From Lentinula raphanica (taxonomy: Eukaryota; Basidiomycota; Agaricomycetes; Agaricales; Omphalotaceae), in contig JANVFP010000008.1 of assembly GCA_027919835.1 (NCBI GenBank), forward strand, positions 248,001-312,000: a DNA stretch of 64,000 bases. Reading direction: 5' to 3'. A program made the position numbers and the translations under genes. Below are positions 11,658 to 21,798 of this stretch, one piece after another. Each line of letters begins with the position of its first letter. The stretch's first letter is position 1. A model generated the notes under the pieces. It had not been told where the DNA came from and did not search any database. It saw only the letters and a list, made by a program, of their open reading frames with translations.

Positions 11658-12707
11658 TCAATGGTCGCCACTGTGTTCTGCATTTCCTGCATTTAGGGAA
11701 GGACTGGCGGTCTCGACTCCTGTTTGGTCATGAATCATTGATAATGAGAAGGGCGTACTGGGCCTACTTCCGGAAGCAGATGATTCTAACGCTTTTATGG
11801 AGTAATCACCAGCCTGAACAGGGATGGGTGCATAGAATTGGGATTCCGGCCGTGGAGAAGGTGTAATGAGGCGTGACTGTGGCATTTCTGGTGGAACATC
11901 ATCGCCGTTGCCGTCATGCCCGTGTTGAGAGTATGGAGAGGGAAGGAAAAGTGAATGGCCAGTTTCACTCTCATCAGCGTTGCCGTTCTGATCATTTCCC
12001 TCCGCAGCATCGGGTGCATCTATATTTAGGCTCGAAGCGGGAACATCGGTGTACTCTGTGGCAATGTCGTGCGGTAACGTGGTGTCCATTTGGGGAAGAG
12101 AGAGTAGCGGCATACTGCTGGACGAGTGCAAACTGTCCACATTTGCTCGGGGTTTCTGCTTCAGGAACGTGTCTAGCTGGCTCTGGTCCATATTGCCCAG
12201 GTACACCGATCCTCTGGGACGCTTTTTAGCATTTCTTCTCTTTCTCCGAAGCACAGTGAAAATGACGGAAAGCAGTGTTAAGACAACGAGGCCTCCGATG
12301 ACACCACCAACAATGGCACCAATCTCCTGACCTTCTGAACTAGACGGCGACGAGGACGAAGTCGCACTACTACTAGCAGATGAAGCAGAGCTGGTGGTAG
12401 AAGCTGATTGTGATGATGATGATGTGGAAGATGAAGATGACAACGTCGAGGTAGAGAGGGACGAGGACGCGTTCGTAGTCGTAACGGAGGAAGATGAAGA
12501 GGTTGAAGGAGAGGATGAAGTTGAAGTTGAACCTGAACTTTGAGTATTGGTACTCGAAGAAGCCGAGCCGGAAGTAGAATCTGAAGTAGTTGTTGAAGTA
12601 CTATCAGTGGTCGTATCGGCTCGAGCGCTGTCAAAGAACCCATTAGTAACAATATGTGAAGGGAATTACAACCTGAAAACTCACAACAAGACTGTGTCGA
12701 TGTACAT
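11658..12707 (-). CDS. Ser/Thr-rich single-pass membrane protein, 330 aa
   Basis: Two exons: 12685-12707 and 11658-12627, total 993 nt, in phase; the start gives MYIDTVLFARADTTTDST. Residues about 10-110 are almost pure Ser/Thr, expected to be heavily O-mannosylated outside the cell. One hydrophobic segment follows (IGAIVGGVIGGLVVLTLLSV), then a basic stop-transfer LRRKRRNAKKRPR and a roughly 190-residue Pro/Ser-rich cytosolic tail. This is the plan of Mid2/Wsc-like or SKG6-type surface sensors in fungi, but no conserved extracellular domain is visible and the N-terminal signal is weak. Sensor function is inference. Confidence 0.75.
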
Positions 12708-13287
12708 TGTTGTGGGTTCAAAAGAAATTTAGGACACAGAACTCAAGAACCCACGTTCTACAGTGCTTTTTAAAAAAACGAGGAAGCCGATCGGCGAATT
12801 AAAACCACTGTTTACGTTAGACTTCGCCCGCAGTTCAAAGACGCACCGTGTAACTACATATTTCAATGCAGTGTGAAATTTCGCATCGCTGGAGTTTTGT
12901 TGGCCAGCGATGGCCTCTGGTTTGGTTCACTGCTGTTCACAGATGGTCCCACATATACGAAGTTGTTTGCGATTAAGCGCTGAAGCTAAAGAGCGTCAAG
13001 CGCGCACGCCACTCTGCGCTTGACTGTAAACACTGCTGCTGCAATTCGACTATGTTCCACTCCCTGTTGTGGTTTGGCCGTAAAATGCTGTGTGTTTGAT
13101 CGTTTATTGTATTGACTATCTAAATAAATAAAAGGGCGAAATTCGAGCTCGTTCCATAAATAACTGGCATCTTTCAAATATTTACTTCGATCTATGAGAT
13201 AAGAACTTACAAAATGTAAGTCGATCTCGGGGAAGGGAAGGATATTCTGAATAGGCAAATCGATGGCTTGCTAGATATAGATACAAA
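12708..13287. other. Intergenic, no gene seen
   Basis: About 580 bases between the membrane-protein start and the first zinc-finger gene. The right part (from about 13100) is the edge of the duplicated segment. A 90-codon minus frame at 12986-13258 has no recognisable features and I treat it as chance. Confidence 0.5.
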
Positions 13288-14696
13288 CTACTCCTCTTCC
13301 CTGGACTCCCTGCCGGAGTCCCCGTCCTCACTGGAATCTGTCGACCCCTCCGAATTGGACTGATGGAATTGACGGAAATGACGGAGCATATTGCTCCTTA
13401 CATTGAAAAGTTTATGACAACCCTCTTCAGGGCAAACAAATGCTGCAACACACGTTAAAGCACATTCCAGGCAAAGCATTAATGGTCAGCTCACGCTTCT
13501 CTCCGGTGTGAATAGTGAAATGGATCTGAATTTGGATGAGTAACAATGATGTTAGAGGGGATAGCAATGCATCAGGAGCTGATAGACAAACCCTTAAGCC
13601 ACTAGGCCTGTTGAACCTCTTGCCACAATTGCTGCACTGATACGGTTTGGGGCTGACCTCGGAACCTCTGAATTCATGCATGGCTCTTGATTGAACTTGA
13701 TTCGAGGACGAAGGTTCCTGCGTATGGCCGACATGTTCAGTGTGGCGTCCTCCACTACTATGACTGCTGGAGGAAGGTACACTGTGATGATAAGTCGGTT
13801 CATGCCCGCTATAACCACGAGTCTGACCAGAAGCACGAGCAGTTCCCTGTCTGTTCTGGTTCGAATTGCCATAGGGGTCCCGAGAGGATTGTGAAGAATG
13901 AGCCAGACGGACAGAAGCTAGAGCAGCCATAGCTTGATCAGTTTCTAATGCGGAATCACGGGGATCACGAGGGGGCCTTATGTTTCCGGAGGGATAACCA
14001 CTATGCACAATAGGGGCCATATGAGAGGGAGGCATACTGGGAGGAAGCATACTGGGAAGAGGAATATTATGGGAAGCTATACTGGGAGGAGGAATATTGC
14101 GGGAAGCCATATTAGGAGGAGGCATACTGGGAGGAGGATATCTGTGGGAAGTCATACTGGGAGGAGGCATACTGGGAGGAGGATATCTTTGGGAACCCAT
14201 ACTGGGAGGAGGCATACTGGGAGGAAGATATCTTTGGGAGCCCATACTGGGAGGAGATATACCGGGAGGAGATATATTAGGGGGAGCTGGCATATTGGGG
14301 CGAGCCATAGTGTGAGGTGCCATTCCAGGAGTTTGCTTGAGGTGAGAAGAGAACTTCACTTTCGGAATCAAAGAACGCGAACATCACACTTGCCTGATAA
14401 GTCTGGACTCCGGGGGCTTGAGGCCAACTATCCGCACGAACAATTTGCCTAGCACTACTAGTCGTCGCTCGATGAAGTTGTCGTCCATCGGCAGGTAAGG
14501 GAGGAGGCCTTAAGAAATTGGGTGCCCTAGATGTACCATAGTCTATGTGTTCCTCAGAGTTCAGCAAAGGAGCTATTCGTGGGCAGACTGGGAAACATTT
14601 ACCTGGAATACGAGACACTGAAGGACGAACTGGTCTTCCTTCTGCCTCTTCATCTCGTTCGTTGTTGTCTGTCACGTGGAAGCGGTCTGGATACAT
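13288..14696 (-). CDS. C2H2 zinc-finger protein, copy A, about 410 aa
   Basis: Exons 14394-14696, 13592-14335, 13495-13525, 13288-13442; total 1233 nt, in phase (a further 60-nt in-frame intron inside exon 1 is possible, giving 390 aa). Two C-terminal fingers: CSNCGKRF...H-x3-H followed by the classic linker HTGEKPF, then CPEEGC...H-x4-H (C-x4-C spacing). The tail is acidic, SEDGDSGRESREEE. The N-terminal half is Pro/Met-rich with a repeated PPPSMGSQRYP-like unit absent from copy B. The first intron (14336-14393) starts with GC instead of GT. Likely a DNA-binding transcription factor; targets unknown. Confidence 0.8.
14010..14290. repeat. Coding minisatellite, PPSMPPPSM-type repeats
   Basis: Imperfect tandem units of GGAGGAGGCATACTGG and relatives encode, on the minus strand, PPSMPPPSMGSQRYP / PPSMTSHRYP / PPNMASRNIP variants. 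The paralogue at 19886-21038 has only a few PSMA units at this place, so the array expanded after the duplication or shrank in the other copy. Confidence 0.75.
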
Positions 14697-15403
14697 GCTC
14701 TGAGTAGGTCAATGGGGCTCTATGGTATTGTGTATTTCCGACACACGAAGCTCGAAACATTTATACTCTGGAGTCTACCAAAGGACTTGCCTGTGAAGTC
14801 ATCAAGTTCTTTCCTGTGAATTGAATATTTTCGAGGATTTGGATATTATTTTCGAGATGGGAGCTCTTCCTGCCTCATTGCCTCGTATAATCAACTCAAC
14901 AGTAGCAATGACTGACAGTTCTGCGCCGAGCGTTATATGCACCTGTAAAATTAAATCTGCACTTTGGGTCAGACGCTGTGCCGCACACGCGAGCCGCACG
15001 TGGAAGCCAATTCATTCCACGTGAATCTTGGTGAGCGGCAACCTCGGCAAACCAGTGTCCGATTGCCAGTCGACCGTTCGATACAATAATCCACTCTACT
15101 AATGAGTGTAGTAGCTATGCCAGCGATTTCCTTTCTACCTCAATTCGGTGCACTCGATGCCCGCCTTTCAATGAATGTAGTAAGTTTCACGGTTAAACGG
15201 GAATCTTCCTACCTCGGATCTCTCATGTCATGGCAAAACTTGAGAACGATAAACACATTATGATCCAACATCTAGAAGCCTCGCAAGAAAGGAATCTACA
15301 CATAAGAGATCAGAGATTCGGATAGCTTGAAACTAAACTCTCTAAATAGTCGAAATAGGTTGAAATATATAGAAGAAACAGGTTATAGTTCTAGGAACAA
15401 CCT
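14697..15403. other. Duplicated intergenic region upstream of zinc-finger copy A
   Basis: About 700 bp with no gene; closely similar to 21039-21798, so promoter and 3' flank were copied together. It holds two CACGTG palindromes (near 14998 and 15018); one is kept in the second segment (near 21360). Confidence 0.55.
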
Positions 15404-16707
15404 CACTCAGACCACTCGCCGTCGTCTTTTGAAAGCTATTCCCCCGGAAGACTGTAAGTGGCTGTTCTGGTGAACAAGGCAGATGTATCAAAGCATGTTA
15501 CTACGAACCCCAAAGCGGCGCACGCAGTCCTCCGGACAAACATAGTCTACTTGAATACAGATGAAATTGAAGAAAATACCGAAACGAAAGAGATTTGATG
15601 CCCCCAATTCCCTTTATCACCTACTAGGCTGTATGAGATATGATGTGAATCTATAATCTCGTACCCAGATGTTCTAGGACACTCCGGCATCCCAGTGCCG
15701 CGAAAATACAGATATAAACATTCGTACAAACAAAAACAAACATTACGATCGTGTCCCTTCTAGGGCACGACCATGGTGTTTGTTTTTTTATTTGTACACT
15801 TGTTTACGTCTGTATTTTCGCGACACACTGGGATGCCGCAGTGCCCTAGAAGATCTGGGTACGAGATTAGTGAATCTATACATTCTTTGGGTCACTTGAA
15901 ACAAGATGTGCTGGAGCTCCCATATCTTCGAGGTGCTTGAGCGAAGGGATCTCTTACCGAAGTAATGTCATTCGTACATTTGTTTGCCTCGTATTGCCTT
16001 GTATTGACTCTCGTCCGACGCATGAGGCCTCTGCCCAGCATGGAAATGGATAGTTGCCACTGGCACTGTAATGTGTTCACCTCCTAGTTCCGAAGAACGA
16101 AAAGGACCACCAGAATCGGGGTAACGAGATGAATGTGCTGGCGACGGGGCATATGAATATAGGCTACGGCCATAACTCTTAGAAGGAGCGCCGATGTGTC
16201 TACTACTAGATCTTTTCAGATGGACACCTGCAGAGTACGCAGGCATAGTCATACCAGAGGGTTGGTAAGACGATGAAGCAATGTGGGTGGCTTCTTGAGT
16301 GATGGGAGGAGGCGGGTAGGTTGAAAATCCACTGGGCTGCGTAACGGTGAGATCTTATCCGAGGCGCTTACAGACCCAGAGCTTCAAGGAAATGATACGA
16401 AGTATCATAAGCTTGAGAGATCAAAAAAAAATAATAATCAGTTAGATGATGCAACTAGTCGGGGGCGGTATTGAACACACTGTTGTTGCTCGAATCAGAC
16501 CGATGGCTTCGCCATGTTCTTCAAGGTCGGCGGATCGCACAGGAGGTAAGGATAGATCAGATCCTCTCGAAGCAGAACTGGCGGGTATAGCATCTACACC
16601 GGGTCTAAGTGTCTAAATCGATGCACGAAGCGACTTGCTGGAATCTTGTGGACTGGGCCGTAGAGTCGCGTCCTGAAGTCGCAGTTTGTAGAACGGTCAG
16701 AAGACAT
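15404..16707 (-). pseudogene. C2H2 zinc-finger pseudogene, copy C
   Basis: Decayed paralogue of the intact gene at 21799-22883. The start (MSSDR, ATG at 16705-16707) and the proline/tyrosine-rich middle (MTMPAYSAG..., SYAPSPAHSS) are still readable. Breaks: in finger 1 the first Cys codon TGT has become TGA and the second Cys is Phe; an 8-bp insertion (CCTAGTAG) interrupts the HTGDK linker exon near 15621-15632; in finger 2 a TGA replaces the codon after RSNML so both His ligands are lost; and a 216-bp MITE sits in the intron between the finger exons. It cannot make a two-finger protein. Confidence 0.85.
15654..15869. mobile_element. 216-bp Mutator-type MITE with 9-bp TSD
   Basis: Long near-perfect terminal inverted repeats begin TAATCTCGTACCCAGAT at 15654 and end with the complement at 15869, pairing over roughly 80-100 bp on each side. 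The flanks are identical 9-mers GTGAATCTA (15645-15653 and 15870-15878). The paralogous copy near 22025-22035 has one GTGAATCTA with no insert, giving a natural empty site. No ORF, so non-autonomous. Confidence 0.9.
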
Positions 16708-17771
16708 TGCTGGTGGGCTTTTTCTTGTAGACGATAACACACAAGACCTCGAACATCAACAGAATACCATGATCTTGTGGGGACCCTAGTGGTCGAAGTA
16801 TTCTGTAGTATTCAGGTATACTGAGTCTGTCGAGCCACCAGGCGAGTACTGTGAAGACCGAACCGGGTGGGTACCGTCCTTTATGTCCTTCCCGATTTCT
16901 CTGAAGCTTGTCGAGGTGAATGAGCACGGCCGTCTGGGTGGAGAAAGGCTAGATGACACACTGTGAATAGATACAACTTTGTCCAACGGAGCTCGTGGAC
17001 TGTACGAGTTGATGAAATGCTGAACACGGCATAGATATTTGGGGCGTGTGATTTTGTCGCATGCGCTGGCTCGTTTGTTGTCGTGATCCCAGGTGAATCT
17101 GTCGAAGGTCAACAATAATTTCTCGGGTTCGACGGCGTGGCATAGGATGCCTGGTGAATGTCTGCTTAAATTGGTGCCAAGAGGTTGCATTCCTTATAGA
17201 CCAGGCGGTCCGCGATGCGTCATATCTTCAGATTGTCTTCCTCGTCTTCCTTGTTGTCCGCCTCCCTGAACCTCTTTTCTTTTCGTGGACGACTTTCTCT
17301 GCACAGTTTTCGAAACGGTTCCAGCGATAGATTCATCAGCGGCTTGCAAAAGAAAGGCAGTTGTAGGATCGAGAGAGTGAGAGAGAAGGCGAGTGGTAAG
17401 CGAACCGAGCCCCGAGCGGTCAAAAATTGAGCGGTGGTAACTAGCTGTGTTCGTTGAAAGAGGGTCTTGAGAGGGTGCGTGAAGAGACTCGTCGTGTGGC
17501 GTTGTTTCTCAACGCCTGCTTCGTACTCCTATACTTATGATAATTTGCTTCGAAAAGTTCCCTTGCAATTGCATGCGCCGCCTGCTGCTTCTTACGACGG
17601 CAATTTGTCAAAGTTTCGTTGGCCTCCAAAGGCCAATGCAGATCCATCGACTTGAGGAGTTCGCATACTGAGGTATGCGTAACGTGTTGGCTTCGAGAGT
17701 TCTGGAGTGTTCGGAGCAGCTGAGACTTGAGAGTGTGTGTCGTATATGCGTTCTTGGCGAGAGAGTACTTA

Positions 17772-18370
17772 TGGTGCAGTTCATCTAGTCACCGCTACCC
17801 ATGAACAAGGCGTGGGAAGACGATGAGCAGGCACCGGACTTACATAAAAATCTAATTCCTCTTGCAGAAGGCATCTATTTGATGAGAGAAACACTCTGTG
17901 AAGAGGGTTTTTTAATACTCTCAATAATTAAAATTTTTGTCAAAAAAAATTCGCCGTTTCCATATATGGTAATCACGTAATCACGTGCACTTGTTAGTCA
18001 TCCATACATTTCAAGCATGGCAGTGATGGCACACTATAATCGGAAGGTGTAATAATTATACCACGCTGACCAGAACCTAAGAGGGGGAGGAAATCTCCAA
18101 TTCCTGTAGCACATATACATATATAAGTTGGTACAGGTGAGCAAAATCTTGATCATTGTGGTCTAGTTGAGTATGTAGTAATAGATGACACCCAGGAACA
18201 AGGAGGAAGGCATTGGGAGAGCTGATAAACCAGAGAGGATAGCTCGCAACTTGGTCGCAAGGCAGCACAAAGAGGTGTGAGGAAAAAAATTTTTTTGGCC
18301 AGAAAATTCGCCGCTTACATAATTTCCCACGCTCTGTTCACGGGTAGCGGTGACTAGATGAACTGCACCA
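17772..18370. mobile_element. 599-bp TIR element with TA target duplication
   Basis: Terminal inverted repeats of about 45 bp: left TGGTGCAGTTCATCTAGTCA..., right end ...TGACTAGATGAACTGCACCA, with only about 3 mismatches, flanked on both sides by TA (17770-17771 and 18371-18372). TA duplication is typical of Tc1/mariner-like and some related DNA transposons. Two AAAATTCGCCG motifs lie inside near the ends. No transposase is encoded, so it is a non-autonomous copy. Confidence 0.8.
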
Positions 18371-18714
18371 TAGGAAAGTTCGGCGCCTAATGTTCTCATC
18401 GCCTCCCTTATCTTATCTCAAATACAAGTAAGCTCCCCTGTTGACGTTGCGGCCTCATCGTGGTGAAAACCTTGCCCGCACCAAGATTTGTAATCATTAC
18501 ATGATTTTTGTAATCTCTTTTTACTCAGCCTTCATAATCTCTTTCATGTCATCCCCGCCCGCGCGCTTCGCGCGCCGCAGGCGGCGCACCGTTGAACTCA
18601 CGTGCTTCCCGCTTTTTTGTTGATCACTCTTTTCAGAACCACCACCACCGCAACGAACGCGTTGAAAACACACCAACTATCAGGCGACTCATTGATTTAC
18701 GGAAGTCAGTGGGC

Positions 18715-19035
18715 TTATATAGCGTGAAAAAGCATGTCTAAATCTAGGAGGTGCAGGATGAATGATTCTGCCCCGAAGGATCTAACTGCACCTCCGGAGC
18801 AAATGCAGCTATTTTCACGCTCGGGACGCCCTCTCCTCTCCATCAACACTTCTCTTGCCTCTCCCATCTCAACCTCTACTGTCCTTGCCTTTGAAACTCT
18901 ATTTTGACTCATTCCTTTTGTTTCTGTCGTTATGTGACTTTGGACACCTGGCAGGAATGTGGAAGGGAAGTAGCATAGGGCAAGGAACAAACATATAGGG
19001 ATGGAGACCGCAATGCCAACGGTGCGGTCTGCCAT
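18715..19035 (-). CDS. Possible small membrane/secreted protein, 106 aa
   Basis: A single open frame from ATG (19033-19035). The N-terminus MADRTVGIAVSIPICLFLA continues into ALCYFPSTFLPG and could be a signal anchor; the rest is charged and then Ser/Gly. No homologue recognised, no supporting splicing, and it sits in a transposon-rich spacer, so it may be chance. Confidence 0.25.
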   Translation of the reverse strand: MADRTVGIAVSIPICLFLALCYFPSTFLPGVQSHITTETKGMSQNRVSKARTVEVEMGEAREVLMERRGRPERENSCICSGGAVRSFGAESFILHLLDLDMLFHAI

Positions 19036-19885
19036 CTAACTAATCCTTTGTGCGTAATTTGCTCATTGAACAGACAACAGTTACTTACTAACTTGACTCC
19101 CCTCATTCTACTCGTTCTCGTTTTCTGGAATTCGGCCCCGTCATACTCAAGAACTGTATCTGCTCAGCACACCCTGCTGACACCTCACCCTCCGAGGGTT
19201 TTCCTGTCTCTAGTTAACCCCTACCACATCCTTCTATCTCTGGAAAATCCAGGATCCCTGCCGCGTCCTCCTTCGATTCTTTGAGTCGAATATGCCCCGC
19301 TCAAGTTATGTACATGTAATGCCAAACTTCTGCGGCCTTCCATTCCGTCTTATATTTCCTTAACTTACCTTGACTTTCTACTCATGCCAAGCCATCTCAC
19401 CAGTCACAGCAACTGCCTTTTATATGTATCCCTTTTCACATATATTACCTACCAAGATTCCTATATAAGTCTTTGTACTTTCTGAAAGCTTGAATCTCAT
19501 AACAGTCAACGTTCTGAGCACAGAGCGGTGCAGTGGGGCGGGCGCGGAGTTACCAAAATTTCCACGCCCTTAAGCGCTTGGGCGCTAATCTTGATCACGT
19601 AGCTCTGATGACAGTTCAGCTTGTCATCTCCATTACGTTTGCTTACAAATCTTGGTGCGGGCTTCGCGTGCCATCGTGGTATGTATTTGACTATATCGTT
19701 CATTGTACTGACTATCTGAATAAATAACAAAGAGTTCAAGCTCGTCTAATAGGTAACTGGCATCTACTAATAAATAAATGGCATGTAGGCTTAAATATCT
19801 ACTATAATCTATAGAATGCTAAAATGTAGTGTCGATCTTAGGAAAGGAAAGGACATTCTCAAAAGGCAGATCAATGGCTCAATGA

Positions 19886-21038
19886 CTACTCCTCTTCCCT
19901 GGAGTCTCTTCCAGAATCACCGTCCTCACTGGAATCTGTAGACCCCTCCGGATACATTGTGGACTGGTGGACGATACGGACATGACGGCGCATGTTACTT
20001 TTCACACTGAAAGCACGGCGACATCCCTCTTCGGGGCAGATAAAAGCTGGGATACTCATCAAAACAGACTCCAAGAAAGGTGATTGTCTACTTACGTCTC
20101 TCTCCGGTGTGAATAGTCAAATGATTCTAGTTTGGAATAGTCGTCAGACTCAGAGATGCTGATATGCATTAGCAGTTGGTAGACAGACCTTCAGACCACT
20201 AGGCCTACTGAATCCTTTGCCACAAACGCTGCATTGATGCCGGGCATTATCCGAGCCTCTAAATTCATGGATAGGTCTCGACTGAAAATTAGAGGTTGAA
20301 GGTTCCTGCGTATGGCCCATACGGTTGTGGTATCCTCCACTAGTACTATACGCGCTCGAGCTTCCATGATAGTAAGTCGGGCCATACCCGCTAGCACTAT
20401 AGCCATGAGCATGACCAGCAGCACGAGCAACGTCCTCTCTGTTCTGGATCGGATCGCCATAGGGGTTCCGAGAGTATTGTGAAGGATGAGTCGAGCGGAG
20501 AGAAGCCAAAGCAGACATGGCTTGATTAGTTTCTAGCGCGGAGGTACGGGGATCGCGAGGGTGTCCTATGTTTGCGGAGGAATAACCACTATGCATGGGG
20601 GTAGCCATGCTGGGGGCAGCCATACTGGACGGAGACATATTGGGGGGACCATATTCAAGGGGCGAACCATACTGGGAGTTTGCTTTCATAGAGAAGAGAA
20701 TTTAACTCAGAGCTCTGACGGAGCACGAGCATCGCACCTACCTGGTAAGTCTGGATTCCAGGGGCTGCAGGCCAACTATCCGTCCGCACAATCTGCCTAG
20801 CACTAGGAGTCATCGCTTGATGATGTCGTCCATCCGTAGGTAAGGGGGGAAGTCTCAAGGAATTCGGTGCCCTAGATGTACCCCGATCTATATATTTCCG
20901 CGTGTTCAGCAAAGGAGCTATTCGTGTGCAGATCTGGAAAGATTCACCTAGAATACGAGAGATCGAAGGAAGAACTGGTCTTTCTTCAGCTTCATTTTGT
21001 TCGTCGTCGTCTGTCACGTTGAAATGGCTTGGATACAT
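19886..21038 (-). CDS. C2H2 zinc-finger protein, copy B
   Basis: Paralogue of copy A. Exons about 20742-21038 (or starting at 20720), 20189-20682, 20096-20126, 19886-20046. Fingers are canonical: CSVCGKGF...H-x3-H, linker HTGERPF, CPEEGC...H-x4-H, and the acidic tail SEDGDSGRDSREEE is kept. Using the donor that matches copy A (GTAGGT next to 20742) the exon 1/exon 2 join is out of frame by one base. Frame is kept if the donor shifts 22 nt downstream to a GTCAGA (37-nt intron; total 1005 nt, 334 aa). Otherwise a one-base loss, perhaps in the six-G run at 20642-20647, would make it a pseudogene. I favour an intact gene with moderate confidence. Confidence 0.65.
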
Positions 21039-21798
21039 GTTGCAAATAGCTCTATGGGGCTCTAGAGTATTGTCTGTAGCTCCGATACACGAAGCTCGAA
21101 ACTTTTATACTCTGTCGGAGTCTACCAAAGAACTCGCATGTGAAGTCGTCAAGTTCTTTCCTGTGAATTGAAACTTTCAAGGATTTGAATGTTGTTTGAG
21201 ATGGGACCTCTTCCTGCTTCACTGCCACATATATCTGAATGAACGGTAGCGATGACTGACATTTCAGCACCGACCGTTATATGCACCTGTAAAACTAAAT
21301 CTGCACTTGAGGTCGGACGCTGTGCCGCGCACGCGAGCCGCACGTTAGGCCCATTCAATCCACGTGAATCTTGATGAGCGGCAGCCTCGGCAAGGCAGTG
21401 TCGGACAATGAGTCGACCGTTCAACATGATAATTTCTCTGTAATGAGGATAGTAGCTAGCCTTCGAGCTATGCTGGTTTCCTTTCTACCTCATTTTGGTG
21501 CACCCGATGTCCGTTTTCCAATGAATGCAAACATTTCACGGTTAAACGGGGATCTTCCTACTACTACCTCGGATCCCTCGTCATGGCAAAACAAGTACAG
21601 TAGAGTCAAACAGGGTTGAGAACGCTAAACACATTATGATTCAGCATCTATAAGCATCGCAAGAAAGGATTCTACATAGGTTATCAGAGATTTGAATAAG
21701 TTAGAATGAGATACTCGAAATGATTTGAATAAGTTAGAATAAATAGTTGAAGTAACAGGTTAGGATTTCATTATTTCAGCATCATCCTTGTGACAACA

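Larger units (their letters stand above)
13100..16750. repeat. Segmental duplication, copy 1 (two zinc-finger genes)
   Basis: The segment matches 19690-22925 in order and orientation: 3' flank, first zinc-finger gene, its roughly 700-bp upstream region, second zinc-finger gene and its start. Matching anchors include the upstream stretches GTTATATGCACCTGTAAAA (14932 / 21275) and TTTCACGGTTAAACGGG (about 15184 / 21533). Similarity stops just beyond the second gene's ATG, near 16750. Confidence 0.85.
16750..19690. other. Spacer between the two duplicated segments
   Basis: About 2.9 kb with no convincing gene. It holds a TIR element (17772-18370), a weak membrane-type ORF (18715-19035) and a 19-bp inverted pair CCCGCACCAAGATTTGTAA (about 18474) / complement (about 19640). 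A 134-codon minus frame at 16786-17190 has no family I recognise. Confidence 0.5.

Noticed and set aside
13427..14371. Zinc-finger copy A as one 314-codon exon
   Set aside because: Reading through the intron at 13526-13591 interrupts the H-x3-H half of finger 1; splicing gives the canonical finger and the TGEKPF linker.
16786..17190. 134-codon minus ORF as a gene
   Set aside because: No recognisable domain, no splice context, lies in transposon-rich spacer; frame open by chance is possible.
18474..19660. Second TIR transposon bounded by CCCGCACCAAGATTTGTAA
   Set aside because: Only 19 bp pair, no target duplication is visible, and the inside has no structure; could be chance or an old remnant.
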